From the NCBI RefSeq assembly GCF_900105475.1, contig NZ_LT629777.1, forward strand, positions 2,914,001 through 2,978,000: a stretch of 64,000 bases of DNA, in the 5' to 3' direction. The notes under the pieces are model-generated. The model was not told the origin of the DNA, ran no database searches, and saw nothing but the letters and a program-made list of their open reading frames with translations. The translations under genes and the position numbers were made by a program. Below, piece after piece: positions 7,247-16,861 of this stretch (within the stretch, counting starts at the first letter, position 1; the number at the start of each line of letters is the position of its first letter). Source of the DNA: Pseudomonas asplenii. Its GTDB lineage: Bacteria; Pseudomonadota; Gammaproteobacteria; Pseudomonadales; Pseudomonadaceae.

Positions 7247-9888
7247 CAGCGTTTCACCAATCCAGTCAAGCCGCCCGCGATCAGGGCGGCGGTATCGGCC
7301 AGGGCTACCAGCGGATCGAGTCCGGCTGGCACAGCCATGTAACGGGGTTCCCAGTCAGGCTGGAATTTGTCTTTGAAGCGACGCAGCCCCTGGAAGTTGT
7401 AGAGCTGCTCGCCGCGTTGGAACACCATCGAGCCCAGGCGCTGGGTCAGTGGGGCCCCGCGCCGGGGTTGCAAGCCGGAAAGTGGCACCATGCCGAGGCT
7501 GAAGCGGGCATAGCCTTGATGCTTGTAATGTTGAATCAGGCCGACCATCAGGAACTCCATGGTCAGCTTCGGTGCATCGGGGTGCGAACGCATCAGGTCG
7601 AGGCTGGCCAGTTCATGGCTGTGGGTCTCGAGCAGGTTGGCGAACGCCACCGGACGACCTTCGAAGTGGATGATCGCGACACGGAAGTGGTTGATGTAGT
7701 CCGTGCTGAAGCGGCCCAGGGAGAAACCTTTCTCGCGAACGTTCTTGCCGGTCAGCCAGGCGTCGGAGATTGCCTTGAGCTCATCCATCGGAGCTTGCCC
7801 TGGCTCGTAGATCTCCAGGGACAGGCCGTCGCGGCTGCCACGGTTCCAAGTGTAGCGCAGGTCCTTCATCTCCTTGCCCTTGGACTCAAGGTCAAAGCGC
7901 TTGAGGTCGACCCGTGCTTCTTCGCCGAGCTTGATGGCGGTCAGGCCGATATCCATGTAGTACGGCAGGTTTTCGGCGCGTACCTGGTAGAACACCGGAC
8001 GGGCATGGTGGGTGTCGCACAGGTCGCGGAACTGCCAGATCAGTTCGGCACGCTGACGTGCCGGACCGATCGGGTCGTACAGCGCCACCAGGCTGCGGCC
8101 GCGGCGGGCATACATCAGGAACGCGGTATCGGTGGGGTGGAACAGGAACGCCTTGTCGCCGGTCAGTGCCAGGCCGCCATCGGGCTGGTCGGAAGCCAGC
8201 AGGATCTTTTGGGCGCGCTCGAGTTCTTCATGATTGGGCTGATGGATCACCGGGCGTTCGGTGCGCAGCAGCCAGGTCAGCGAGACCACCACCAGCAGCA
8301 CCGCAGCTCCCAGCAGCGAGCGCAGGCCACGCGGGGCGTCACCGTCCAGTGCGAACTGCCACCAGAGTTCGTGGCTGTAGGGAACGTCCTGGTAGGCGAA
8401 CAGCAGCAGCCACACCGAGGCGCCCAGCACGCACAGGCTGGCCACCAGATACAGCGGCGAGAACGGCAGTTCGGTCAGACGGCTCGGACGGTAGAAGGAA
8501 CGTCGGAAAACCCCCAGCAGACAGGCAGTGGCCGTCAGCATGCTGGCTTCTTCCCAGTCGAACCCCTTGAGCAGCGAGAGCAGGGCGCCGACCAGCAGCA
8601 GGATCATGGTCAACATCCAGGCGGCCGACAGGCGTCGGCGCAAGCCTTGTGCCAGCAGCAGGCACAGGACACCGACCAGGCTGGCGCCGAAGTGCGAGGC
8701 ATCGATCAGGCGATCCGGCACCAGGAAGTCGATACCTTCCAGGCGGGTGTCGATTTCCGGAGTGGCACCGGAGAACAGCAGCGCCACACCGGAGAGGAAT
8801 ACCAGCACCGCGAGGATCGGCGCGGCCATGCCGGAAGCTACTCGCATGCTCTGGCGCGAGGCGATCAGGCGCTGGGCCTCGGTGCTCAGCAGCGCAAGGC
8901 AAGCCAGCAGCAACGGCAGCAGTACATAGATCAGGCGATACAGCAGCAGTGCGGCGGCCAGTGGCGCGGCACCCAGTTCATTGGTAAAGGCGGCCAGCAG
9001 AATCGCTTCGAACACCCCGACGCCGCCGGGCACATGGCTCAGCACCCCGGCCGCCAGGGCCAGCAGATAGACCAGCAGGAAGGCGCCGAACGGTGGAGCT
9101 TCCGGCAGCAGCAGGTAAAGTACGGTGGCTGCGGCCGCCACATCCAGCGCGGTGATGACCAGTTGCAGCAGGGTCAGGCGGGCGCTGGGCAAGCGCAGGG
9201 TGCGGCGGCCGACCTTGACCAGCAGGTTGTTCGGGATCGGTTGTTCCGGCAGGCGCCGACGATAGATACCCAGTGCCAGCAGGCCGGACAAGCCCAGGAT
9301 CACGATCGCGATGCCGCCCAGCAGATAGGCGTGCAGATGCAGGGCTTCGGCAGCTGCGGGCAGGTTGCTCAGGGTAGCAAGAGCCGCAAGTGGCGGCAGT
9401 GCGCAACCCAGCGACAGGCTGGCGAACAGGGTCATTCGTGCGACTTCGGAGGCGCCCAGGCCGTTGCGGGCGTAGAGACGATAACGCACCGAGCCGCCGG
9501 AAAGCAGGGACAGGCCAATCGCATTGCCAATGGCGAAAGCGGTGAAGCCACCGAGCATCAATGTCTTGGCCGGTAGCTGGACATTCGCGTAGCGGCTGGC
9601 TGACCACTCGTAGCCCAGTAGAATGATGAAACCGATGACTGTTGCCGCTACCGCCCCCCCCAGAGCGGGCTTGGGTACGCTGAGGATCGAGTCGTGCAGG
9701 GCATCCAGATCGAGCTCCATCAATAGATGACGGCAGGCGATCAGGGCAATGGCAAACAGCAGCAGAGTGATTGCCAGACCGACGGATTGGCGATATTTGC
9801 TCAACAGATCCAGCCAGCGCAAACGAGTGGCTGCAATCGGTGGTATCGCTGTGACGGAGTCTTGTGGTTCAGACGAGTTGGCGCGCAT
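7246..9888 (-). CDS. mprF: Bifunctional phosphatidylglycerol flippase/aminoacyltransferase MprF
   Basis: An 880-residue inner-membrane protein. About fourteen hydrophobic segments fill the first 540 residues (flippase and upper synthase part), then a soluble DUF2156 catalytic domain covers roughly residues 550-860. It transfers an amino acid from aminoacyl-tRNA to phosphatidylglycerol and moves the product to the outer leaflet, lowering the negative surface charge and raising tolerance to cationic peptides. The P. aeruginosa orthologue uses alanyl-tRNA; the substrate here is inferred from lineage. The ATG at 9888 follows AGAGG with six bases between; a TTG lies one codon earlier. It is the first gene of a two-gene unit with the AcvB/VirJ hydrolase. 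Confidence 0.93.
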   Translation of the reverse strand: MRANSSEPQDSVTAIPPIAATRLRWLDLLSKYRQSVGLAITLLLFAIALIACRHLLMELDLDALHDSILSVPKPALGGAVAATVIGFIILLGYEWSASRYANVQLPAKTLMLGGFTAFAIGNAIGLSLLSGGSVRYRLYARNGLGASEVARMTLFASLSLGCALPPLAALATLSNLPAAAEALHLHAYLLGGIAIVILGLSGLLALGIYRRRLPEQPIPNNLLVKVGRRTLRLPSARLTLLQLVITALDVAAAATVLYLLLPEAPPFGAFLLVYLLALAAGVLSHVPGGVGVFEAILLAAFTNELGAAPLAAALLLYRLIYVLLPLLLACLALLSTEAQRLIASRQSMRVASGMAAPILAVLVFLSGVALLFSGATPEIDTRLEGIDFLVPDRLIDASHFGASLVGVLCLLLAQGLRRRLSAAWMLTMILLLVGALLSLLKGFDWEEASMLTATACLLGVFRRSFYRPSRLTELPFSPLYLVASLCVLGASVWLLLFAYQDVPYSHELWWQFALDGDAPRGLRSLLGAAVLLVVVSLTWLLRTERPVIHQPNHEELERAQKILLASDQPDGGLALTGDKAFLFHPTDTAFLMYARRGRSLVALYDPIGPARQRAELIWQFRDLCDTHHARPVFYQVRAENLPYYMDIGLTAIKLGEEARVDLKRFDLESKGKEMKDLRYTWNRGSRDGLSLEIYEPGQAPMDELKAISDAWLTGKNVREKGFSLGRFSTDYINHFRVAIIHFEGRPVAFANLLETHSHELASLDLMRSHPDAPKLTMEFLMVGLIQHYKHQGYARFSLGMVPLSGLQPRRGAPLTQRLGSMVFQRGEQLYNFQGLRRFKDKFQPDWEPRYMAVPAGLDPLVALADTAALIAGGLTGLVKR

Positions 9889-10119
9889 CAATCACCTCTA
9901 GGATTGTGCGCGACAGGATGGGGGTATCCAGCCAAGTTACCAATCCCTATGGACAAATAATTACAGATATTAACGCGTCTCGCCGCTTTGCGGCGACCCA
10001 CGCCCCGGGGCTTTTGTAGAGGAAGTTTGTTGCGAATTCAGCATAGCCTGTGCAGCCATTGACTCTGATTTGCGTCGAGGGTTCGCGCTGTTTGTAGATA
10101 GGGCTTTTTCTGCGGATAC

Positions 10120-10149
10120 AAAAAAGGCCACTCTTTCGAGTAGCCTTTT
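10120..10149 (-). terminator. Terminator of the first initiator tRNA unit
   Basis: On the minus strand AAAAGGCTACTC, loop GAAA, GAGTGGCCTTTTTT follows the tRNA 3' end by eight bases. Confidence 0.85.
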
Positions 10150-10157
10150 CTGCTGTT

Positions 10158-10234
<77 letters not shown>

Positions 10235-10247
10235 TCTGTGAGGCGGC

Positions 10248-10275
10248 ATTCTACAGCCCAATGACGTAGTGTCAA
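10248..10275 (-). promoter_or_regulatory. Sigma-70 promoter of tRNA-fMet copy 1
   Basis: On the minus strand TTGACA and TAGAAT are separated by 16 bases, with -10 about 13 bases before the mature 5' end. The same arrangement precedes copy 2. Confidence 0.8.
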
Positions 10276-10415
10276 CCGTTAATGGTCCGTGTGGTCAAAA
10301 AAATGCAAAATAGTTGAAAATGACCGCTCTGTTTCCGTAAGTCCCAGGCACACAAGGTTTTTTGAGTGGGGAGGTGATCGAGAGGGGAGGGAGGTCGAGT
10401 AGAAACAATAGGCAA

Positions 10416-10448
10416 CAAAAAAGGCCATTCTTTCGAATGACCTTTTCT
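10416..10448 (-). terminator. Terminator of the second initiator tRNA unit
   Basis: On the minus strand AAAAGGTCATTC, loop GAAA, GAATGGCCTTTTTT. It is a sequence variant of the copy 1 terminator with compensating base changes in the stem. Confidence 0.85.
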
Positions 10449-10454
10449 GATGTT

Positions 10455-10531
<77 letters not shown>

Positions 10532-10544
10532 TCTGATGGGGTGA

Positions 10545-10572
10545 ATTCTACAGAGATCCGCGAGGCTGTCAA
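10545..10572 (-). promoter_or_regulatory. Sigma-70 promoter of tRNA-fMet copy 2
   Basis: On the minus strand TTGACA, 16 bases, TAGAAT, at the same distance from the tRNA as in copy 1. The spacers differ in sequence. Confidence 0.8.
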
Positions 10573-10748
10573 ACCCTAAATCTAAAAAACCTCTTTATTG
10601 TTCAAATGCTTAGACCCAACCTAGGATCCCTCGGGGGGCTCGAGGCTATGCCAGGCAAGGCTTTCAGCTCTATTGCGCTCAGGGGTTCGATTGAAAAAAT
10701 AAATTCACATTGGCGATCTGCGCTCCTCCCCATCGAGGATTCAAAGCA

Positions 10749-10764
10749 CTGGTGCTATATACAG
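10749..10764. promoter_or_regulatory. LexA box (SOS operator) upstream of dinB
   Basis: CTGGTGCTATATACAG fits the CTG-N10-CAG LexA consensus with an AT-rich centre and a perfect right half. It lies 55 bases before the dinB ATG. Confidence 0.85.
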
Positions 10765-10819
10765 TAAGGGGTGCGATACTGATTACACATGACGTACTTG
10801 TCTTAAGAACCTGTCCTAC

Positions 10820-11884
10820 ATGACGCAACGCAAAATCATCCATGTCGATTGTGATTGCTTCTATGCCGCCATCGAGATGCGCGACGATCCGAACCTGGCC
10901 GGTCGGCCAATGGCGGTGGGCGGGTCGGCGGATCGGCGTGGGGTGATCGCCACCTGCAATTATGAGGCTCGGGCATTTGGCGTGCGTTCCGCGATGTCCT
11001 CGCGGCACGCGTTGAACCTGTGCCCGGATCTGGTGATCGTCAAGCCGCGGATGGATGTCTATAAAGAGGTCTCGAAGGAAATCCAGGCGATCTTTCGTGA
11101 CTATACCGAACTGATCGAGCCCCTTTCGCTGGATGAGGCGTATCTCGACGTTTCCGATAGCCCGCACTTCGCCGGCAGTGCCACACGTATCGCCCAGGAT
11201 ATCCGGCGTCGTGTCTCCAGGCAGTTGCATATCACGGTCTCGGCGGGGGTAGCCCCGAACAAGTTCCTGGCGAAGATCGCCAGCGACTGGAAAAAGCCCG
11301 ATGGACTGTTTGTGATCACTCCGGATCAGGTGGAGGACTTTGTCTCTGGCTTGCCGGTCAGCAAGTTGCACGGTGTCGGCAAGGTCACGGCGGACAAGCT
11401 CGGGCGCCTGGGCATTGTCGACTGCTTGCAGTTGCGCGAGTGGAACAAACTCTCGCTGGTGCGTGAGTTCGGCAGCTTCGGCGAGCGCTTGTGGGGGCTG
11501 GCGCGTGGGATTGATGAGCGACTGGTACAGAACGACAGTCGGCGGCAGTCGGTCAGTGTGGAAAATACCTATGACACCGATTTGCCCGACCTTGAAAGTT
11601 GCCTGGAAAAGCTTCCTGAACTGATGGAAACCCTGGCTGGGCGCATTGCTCGGCTGGACAGCAGTTATCGACCCGGCAAGCCGTTCGTCAAGGTCAAGTT
11701 CCATGACTTTAGCCAGACCACCCTGGAGCAGGCGGGCGCGGCGCGGGATCTGGAGAGTTATCGGCAGTTGCTCAGCCAGGCGTTCGCCCGGGGTGGCAAG
11801 CCCGTGCGTTTGCTGGGAATCGGGGTGCGTCTGCAGGACTTGCGCGGTGGGCATGAACAGTTGGAGTTGTTCAGCCGTCTTTAA
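10820..11884 (+). CDS. dinB: DNA polymerase IV (Y-family translesion polymerase)
   Basis: A 354-residue Y-family polymerase. The palm begins HVDCDCFYAAIEMRD and carries the second acidic motif SLDEAYLDVS (about residues 103-112). The helix-hairpin-helix thumb (LHGVGKVTADKLGRLG) and the little-finger domain follow. It extends distorted or damaged primer ends without proofreading and can bind the beta clamp through its C-terminus (LELFSRL is a plausible clamp-binding tail). A LexA box 55 bases upstream indicates SOS induction. It is a single gene, convergent with the lipoprotein gene at 11948. Confidence 0.96.
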   Translation: MTQRKIIHVDCDCFYAAIEMRDDPNLAGRPMAVGGSADRRGVIATCNYEARAFGVRSAMSSRHALNLCPDLVIVKPRMDVYKEVSKEIQAIFRDYTELIEPLSLDEAYLDVSDSPHFAGSATRIAQDIRRRVSRQLHITVSAGVAPNKFLAKIASDWKKPDGLFVITPDQVEDFVSGLPVSKLHGVGKVTADKLGRLGIVDCLQLREWNKLSLVREFGSFGERLWGLARGIDERLVQNDSRRQSVSVENTYDTDLPDLESCLEKLPELMETLAGRIARLDSSYRPGKPFVKVKFHDFSQTTLEQAGAARDLESYRQLLSQAFARGGKPVRLLGIGVRLQDLRGGHEQLELFSRL

Positions 11885-11907
11885 TGCAGCGAAAGGGCGG
11901 GGCCACT

Positions 11908-11937
11908 GGTGGCTAGGGGCAAGCCTCTAGCCACAGG
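11908..11937. repeat. Hairpin/REP-like palindrome between convergent dinB and lipoprotein genes
   Basis: GTGGCTAG and CTAGCCAC enclose GGGCAAGCCT, resembling the core of Pseudomonas REP elements. There is no T tract, so it may act as a barrier or mRNA end rather than a classical terminator. Confidence 0.55.
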
Positions 11938-11947
11938 TGAGAGTGAT

Positions 11948-12901
11948 TCAGCTTGCCCCTGGGTCAGCCACCAGGCGCCCTGCATTCCTGGTCAGCGACT
12001 TGAGGAACTCACGCTGCAACTCGGGATCGTTGCGGGTCAGTTCGATCAGGCTCTGTTCCAGTTCGCTGGCTTCCTCTTCCAGGCCCAGTTCCGACAGGCG
12101 CTTGACCCGATGCACCCACTGGCCGACATCATCGCCCTCGAGATCGTCGTAGATCAGGGCATGAGCCTCGACCAGCTTGCCGCGCAGCTTGCTGCTGATC
12201 GACAGGCTGGAGTCCGAATGAATCTCGTCCTGGGCGTCCTCGACACGAATGGTCAGGTTGCTGATGTGGTTCAGGTCCTGTTCGGCAAACGGGCTGTCCA
12301 GCAGGTTCAGGCGCAGGACACCATGACGATCGGTGGTCAGCTCGTAGGTCTGCTGACCGGCAAGCACTTGCACCGGTCGTTCGGCCCAGGGCAGGCTGGA
12401 ATATTCCACGCGCTTGTCGCGCTGGACCTCCTCGATGCCCGCCAGGTTTTGCTGCGCCCGGCCGTGTGACTGCATGTTCATGAACGGATTGAGGCCATCC
12501 ACGCCATAACTGAGCCAGTCGTGGGTCACGCTGGTGGGCAAGGAGCCGAGCGCGAACACGTTGACGACATTGGCGCCGATGCCTCCGACCAGGGCGACGG
12601 CGCCCAGCGGTATCTCGTAGGCCTTGCGCCAGGGCTGGTAGGGGGTATAGCGGTCGTAGCGACGGGTGACATCGAACTCGGTGACTTCGAACGTCTTCTG
12701 CTCGTGAATCCGTACGCGGCGCTGTGGCAGCTCGAGGGTTTTCGGGTCGCCGACATCGATCTGCAGGCTATGCTCGAGCAGTTTTCGCTCGACGCGTTCC
12801 TCGTGCTCGCTGCGCTGTGACATCGGATTGGCACAGCCGCCGAGCAGCAGGGCGCCGCACAAGGCGGCGCCCCCGAGGGTCAAGGTACTTCGATTGGACA
12901 T
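11948..12901 (-). CDS. Conserved outer-membrane-type lipoprotein of unknown function
   Basis: A 317-residue predicted lipoprotein. A signal peptide ends in the lipobox LLGGC with C23 as the lipidated residue, and the next residues (ANPMSQ) do not include the +2 aspartate typical of inner-membrane retention. A hydrophobic stretch at about residues 98-122 (IPLGAVALVGGIGANVVNVFALG) may insert into or lie on the membrane. Around residues 155-235 lies a beta-rich part with PVQVLAGQQTYELTTD, and the C-terminus is helical and acidic. I do not recognise a named domain. The gene sits 17 bases downstream of proS on the same strand and may be cotranscribed with it. Confidence 0.75.
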   Translation of the reverse strand: MSNRSTLTLGGAALCGALLLGGCANPMSQRSEHEERVERKLLEHSLQIDVGDPKTLELPQRRVRIHEQKTFEVTEFDVTRRYDRYTPYQPWRKAYEIPLGAVALVGGIGANVVNVFALGSLPTSVTHDWLSYGVDGLNPFMNMQSHGRAQQNLAGIEEVQRDKRVEYSSLPWAERPVQVLAGQQTYELTTDRHGVLRLNLLDSPFAEQDLNHISNLTIRVEDAQDEIHSDSSLSISSKLRGKLVEAHALIYDDLEGDDVGQWVHRVKRLSELGLEEEASELEQSLIELTRNDPELQREFLKSLTRNAGRLVADPGAS

Positions 12902-12918
12902 GAGGTTTCTATCTGGGC

Positions 12919-14634
12919 TCAGCGACGGATACGGGCCTGGAGGAACGACAGTACATCGGCAACCGGCAGCGCTTGCGCCTCGCTTTCGGTACGGCTCTTG
13001 TATTCCAGGTTGCCTTCGGCCAGGCCGCGGTCGCTGACCACGATCCGGTGAGGGATACCGATCAGTTCCATGTCTGCGAACTTGATACCCGGGCTGGTTT
13101 TCTTGTCACGGTCGTCCAGCAGCACTTCGAAACCGGCGGCGGTCAGTTCCGCGTAGAGTTTGTCGGTGGCTTCGCGAACCTGCTCGGTTTCGTAGCGCAG
13201 CGGTACCAGGGCAATCTGGAACGGTGCGAGGCTGTCGCTCCAGATGATGCCGTTTTCATCGTTGTTCTGCTCGATGGCCGCAGCCACCACGCGGGAAACA
13301 CCGATGCCGTAGCAACCCATGGTCAGGATGACCGGCTTGCCGTTTTCACCCAGGACCTGGCACTTCATCGCTTCGCTGTACTTGGTACCCAGTTGGAAGA
13401 TATGCCCGACTTCGATGCCGCGCTTGATTTCCAGGGTGCCTTTGCCGTCCGGGCTAGGATCGCCGGCCACGACGTTGCGCAGGTCGGCGACGGTCGGTAC
13501 GGGCAGGTCACGTTCCCAGTTCACGCCGAAATAGTGCTTGTCGTCGATGTTCGCGCCGATGCTGAAGTCGCTCATCAGGGCGACCGAACGGTCGATGATG
13601 ATCGGCAGTGGCAGGTTCAGCGGACCGAGGGAGCCAGCGCCGGCGCCAATGGCGTCGCGCAGTTCGGCGTCGGAAGCCATCACCAGTGGGTTGGCTACGC
13701 CAGGTTGCTGGGCGGCCTTGATTTCGTTCAGCTCATGGTCGCCACGGACGATCAGGGCGATCAGCTTGCCCTCTTCCTCGGCGTGAACGATCAGGGTCTT
13801 GACGGTCTTTTCGATCGCCAGGTTGTAGCCTTCGACCAGTTGCGCGATGGTTTTCGCGTCAGGGGTATCGACCAGGCGCAGTTCCTCGGTCGGCGCAGGG
13901 CGCGAGGTTTCGCGCGGCACCGCTTCGGCCTTCTCGATGTTGGCCGCGTAGTCGGAGCCGTTGCTGAAGGCGATATCGTCTTCGCCGGATTCGGCCAGCA
14001 CGTGGAACTCATGGGAGCCGGCACCGCCGATCGAGCCGTTGTCGGCTTCCACCGGACGGAAACGCAGGCCCAGGCGGGTGAAAATGTTGCAGTAGGCCTG
14101 GTGCATGCGGTCGTAGGTGACCTGCAGCGACGCCTGGTCGGCGTGGAAGGAGTAGGCGTCCTTCATGATGAATTCGCGACCGCGCATCAGACCGAAGCGT
14201 GGGCGGATCTCGTCACGGAATTTGGTCTGGATCTGGTACAGGTTGATGGGCAGCTGCTTGTAGCTGCTCAATTCGTTGCGGCACAGATCGGTGATCACTT
14301 CTTCATGGGTCGGGCCGGCGCAGAAGTCGCGATCATGGCGATCCTTCAGGCGCAGCAGTTCGGGGCCGTATTGTTCCCAACGACCGGATTCCTGCCACAG
14401 CTCGGCCGGCTGGATGCCCGGCATCAACACTTCCAGGGCGCCGGCTGCGTCCATTTCCTCGCGCACGATGGCTTCAACCTTGCGCATCACGCGCAGGCCC
14501 ATCGGCAGCCAGGTGTACAGGCCGGAGGCGAGTTTGCGGATCATCCCGGCGCGCAGCATCAGCTGGTGGCTGATCACGACCGCATCGGAAGGCGTTTCTT
14601 TCAGTGTGGCGAGCAAATATTGACTGGTGCGCAT
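12919..14634 (-). CDS. proS: Prolyl-tRNA synthetase
   Basis: A 571-residue class II aminoacyl-tRNA synthetase that charges tRNA-Pro; E. coli ProS has 572. Motif 2 ([19 protein letters not shown]) and motif 3 (GCYGIGVSR) are clear. An inserted editing domain, which removes misacylated alanine, lies between about residues 220 and 400, so this is the bacterial type. The C-terminal anticodon-binding domain begins near residue 475. The frame stays open for 490 further codons upstream, but that part is only the antisense-free shadow of ampG. The ATG at 14634, giving [13 protein letters not shown], is the family start. Confidence 0.97.
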   Translation of the reverse strand: MRTSQYLLATLKETPSDAVVISHQLMLRAGMIRKLASGLYTWLPMGLRVMRKVEAIVREEMDAAGALEVLMPGIQPAELWQESGRWEQYGPELLRLKDRHDRDFCAGPTHEEVITDLCRNELSSYKQLPINLYQIQTKFRDEIRPRFGLMRGREFIMKDAYSFHADQASLQVTYDRMHQAYCNIFTRLGLRFRPVEADNGSIGGAGSHEFHVLAESGEDDIAFSNGSDYAANIEKAEAVPRETSRPAPTEELRLVDTPDAKTIAQLVEGYNLAIEKTVKTLIVHAEEEGKLIALIVRGDHELNEIKAAQQPGVANPLVMASDAELRDAIGAGAGSLGPLNLPLPIIIDRSVALMSDFSIGANIDDKHYFGVNWERDLPVPTVADLRNVVAGDPSPDGKGTLEIKRGIEVGHIFQLGTKYSEAMKCQVLGENGKPVILTMGCYGIGVSRVVAAAIEQNNDENGIIWSDSLAPFQIALVPLRYETEQVREATDKLYAELTAAGFEVLLDDRDKKTSPGIKFADMELIGIPHRIVVSDRGLAEGNLEYKSRTESEAQALPVADVLSFLQARIRR

Positions 14635-14726
14635 GAATTGGCCGTTGTCGGTGCTTATGACAGGAAATAGCGGGACATTGTACGGGCGTGATCCGGCGAC
14701 GTACAGGCATGTGGCGGGTCTGACAC

Positions 14727-14745
14727 GGGGGAGTGCTGCTCCCCC
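14727..14745 (-). terminator. Hairpin between ampG and proS
   Basis: GGGGGAG-TGCTG-CTCCCCC just downstream of ampG. There is no T tract on the minus strand, so only partial termination or mRNA protection is likely. Confidence 0.4.
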
Positions 14746-14753
14746 CCCTGTAT

Positions 14754-16304
14754 TTATTGGCCTTCCTGGGTTTCCCCGGTCGAAGAAGGCGTGGTGCCAC
14801 CGCGGCGAGCCTCCTGATACCAGTGCAGGGCGATCAGCAGCAGGGTCGGAATGCCCATTATTGCGGTCACGACGAAGAACTGGTGATAACCGAGTTTCTC
14901 CACCATCACACCCGAGTAACCGCCGATCAGTCTTGGCAGCAACAGCATGATCGAGCTGAGCAGGGCGTACTGGGTGGCGGAGAACTTCAGGTTGGTCAGG
15001 CTCGACAGGTAGGCGACGAATGCCGAAGTCGCCAGCCCCGAACTGAAGTTGTCCAGAGAGATGGTGACGATCAGCATCTTCAGGTTCGGCCCCATGTCGG
15101 CCAGCAACATGAACAGCAGGTTGGTCGCGGCCGAGGCGGCGCCGCCGATGAACAGAATCGGCAGGATACCGAAGCGTACGATCAGCAGGCCGCCCATGCC
15201 GGCGCCGAGCAGGGTCATGATCAGGCCGAAGATCTTGCTGACGCCGGCGATCTGGTCCTTGGTGAAACCCTGGTCGATGTAGAAAACGTTGGCCATGACC
15301 CCCATCACCGTGTCCGACATCCGATAGGTGGCGATCAGTCCGAGCAGCAGCAGCGCCTGCCAGCGATAGCGCAGGATGAAGTCGTTGACCGGTGTCAGGA
15401 CTGGTGCCAGACCACGTCGGCCCATGCTCGACAGGCAGAGTGCGGTCAGGGTGGTGTAGAGGATCGCGCGCAGGAAGGCGCGGTCTTCTAGCAGCAGGTC
15501 GAGCAGGCTGACGCCGTGGAACAGCACGCTGGCGAAATTGGTGTTGTACAACTGGGTGAACATCGCCGGTACCGAGACCAGCAGGATGATCAGGACGAAG
15601 ACCGAGGCCAACTGATGCACGAAGCTGTAGCGTCCAGCCGACAATTGCGTACGCAGCGGTACCGGTGGTTCGCGCATGAGCAGGGTGGTGATCAGCGCCG
15701 GGATCATCAGTACGCCGAACAGCACGTAGGTGCCGGTCCACGCCGAGTGCTTGTAGCTGAAGCCGGTAGAGCCGAAACCTTCGGCGAAGAACAGCGCACC
15801 AGCCGTCGCCAGCAGTGCCGCGACCCGATAACCAGACATATAGCTGGCGGCGAGGGCAGCCTGCTGGCTGTCGTTGGCGATTTCCAGGCGGTAGGCGTCG
15901 ACCGCGATGTCCTGGGTGGCGGACGCGAAGGCGACGATCACGGCAATCGCGATCAGCCAGGACAGGTGCTTTTGCGGGTCGCAGAAACCCATGCCGACCA
16001 GGCCGAGAACGATCAGTGTCTGTGCCAGCACCAGCCACGAGCGGCGGCGTCCCAGTTTGCCCAGTAGCGGCAGGCGCCATTGGTCGAGCAAGGGCGACCA
16101 GACCCACTTGAAGGCATAGGCCAGGCCGATCAGGCTGGCATAGCCAATGGTTTCTCGGGCCACGCCGGCTTCGCGCAACCAGACCGATAGCGTTGAAAAC
16201 ACCAACATGTAAGGCAGACCGGCAGCGAAACCGAGCAGCAGCAACACTAATGTCGACGGGCTGGCATAGGCAGCGAGCGCGGCGCGCCAGGTTTTACGGG
16301 GCAT
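14754..16304 (-). CDS. ampG: AmpG family muropeptide permease (MFS)
   Basis: A 516-residue major facilitator of the AmpG type with about 12-14 membrane segments. Typical blocks are [24 protein letters not shown] near the N-terminus, [10 protein letters not shown], and the [14 protein letters not shown] segment in the fourth-fifth helix region. AmpG imports GlcNAc-anhydroMurNAc peptides released during wall turnover and so feeds the AmpR signal that induces beta-lactamase; at least one paralogue of this family occurs in other pseudomonads. No ampD or ampC is nearby. It lies 119 bases before proS on the same strand. Confidence 0.87.
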   Translation of the reverse strand: MPRKTWRAALAAYASPSTLVLLLLGFAAGLPYMLVFSTLSVWLREAGVARETIGYASLIGLAYAFKWVWSPLLDQWRLPLLGKLGRRRSWLVLAQTLIVLGLVGMGFCDPQKHLSWLIAIAVIVAFASATQDIAVDAYRLEIANDSQQAALAASYMSGYRVAALLATAGALFFAEGFGSTGFSYKHSAWTGTYVLFGVLMIPALITTLLMREPPVPLRTQLSAGRYSFVHQLASVFVLIILLVSVPAMFTQLYNTNFASVLFHGVSLLDLLLEDRAFLRAILYTTLTALCLSSMGRRGLAPVLTPVNDFILRYRWQALLLLGLIATYRMSDTVMGVMANVFYIDQGFTKDQIAGVSKIFGLIMTLLGAGMGGLLIVRFGILPILFIGGAASAATNLLFMLLADMGPNLKMLIVTISLDNFSSGLATSAFVAYLSSLTNLKFSATQYALLSSIMLLLPRLIGGYSGVMVEKLGYHQFFVVTAIMGIPTLLLIALHWYQEARRGGTTPSSTGETQEGQ

Positions 16305-16348
16305 GGGCTGGAATCTGCCTCAGGGTTGACGGAAACAAAGCGCGCACT

Positions 16349-16699
16349 CTAACCGCTGTGCTCTATCGGGCGCCAGCCATGACGCTTGATATCGACGCGA
16401 TTGTTCAGGACGCTGAGGCCTTCGGTGCGCAGCCGGGCGCGTTGCTCGTCGCCGGACGGGCTGCCAGCGGGCAGGCTGATCCGACCGCCGGCGCCCAGCA
16501 CCCGGTGCCAGGGCAGACGGGTGTCGGCCGGCAGTTGACTCAAGGTGCGCCCGACCCAGCGGGCGGCCCGGCCGAGACCGGCCAGTTCGGCGAGCTGGCC
16601 GTAGGTGACCACTTTGCCCTCGGGAACCTGGGCCAGGGTCAGATAGAGGGCCGTACGGCGCATCTGGGCGGGGGTTTCGCTGGCGCTTGCGTCGCTCAC
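16349..16699 (-). CDS. Alkyltransferase-like protein (ATL; MGMT family without the catalytic cysteine)
   Basis: A 116-residue protein with the DNA-binding domain of O6-methylguanine methyltransferase. It has the recognition part PEGKVVTYGQLAELAG and the active-site segment PWHRVLGAGGRISLP. In true MGMT the motif is PCHRV; tryptophan replaces the acceptor cysteine, as in E. coli YbaZ. Such ATL proteins bind O6-alkylguanine and hand the lesion to nucleotide excision repair rather than repairing it themselves. GTG at 16699 is the start. It is 44 bases upstream of ampG on the same strand, with no functional link apparent. Confidence 0.92.
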   Translation of the reverse strand: MSDASASETPAQMRRTALYLTLAQVPEGKVVTYGQLAELAGLGRAARWVGRTLSQLPADTRLPWHRVLGAGGRISLPAGSPSGDEQRARLRTEGLSVLNNRVDIKRHGWRPIEHSG

Positions 16700-16861
16700 A
16701 CGGCCGTTCCTGTAGGGAATTATCGCCTTTCAAGTAGGCGGTTTCTGTTTATCGGGCTGCGTCATTGAACTCGATGCCGGTTGGCTGGTCAGTGCTTGCT
16801 CAGGCGGCATCCAGCGCGATAATGCCGGTTTTTTCTTGCAAACCCGAGTCCTGTGTTGCCC

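Noticed and set aside
7417..9576. 719-codon plus-strand frame under mprF
   Set aside because: Same reason; low-complexity Q/A/G content with no domains.
12919..16107. 1062-codon frame that looks like an MFS or other domain fused to ProS
   Set aside because: The first 490 codons are another frame of ampG on the same strand; ProS starts normally at 14634.
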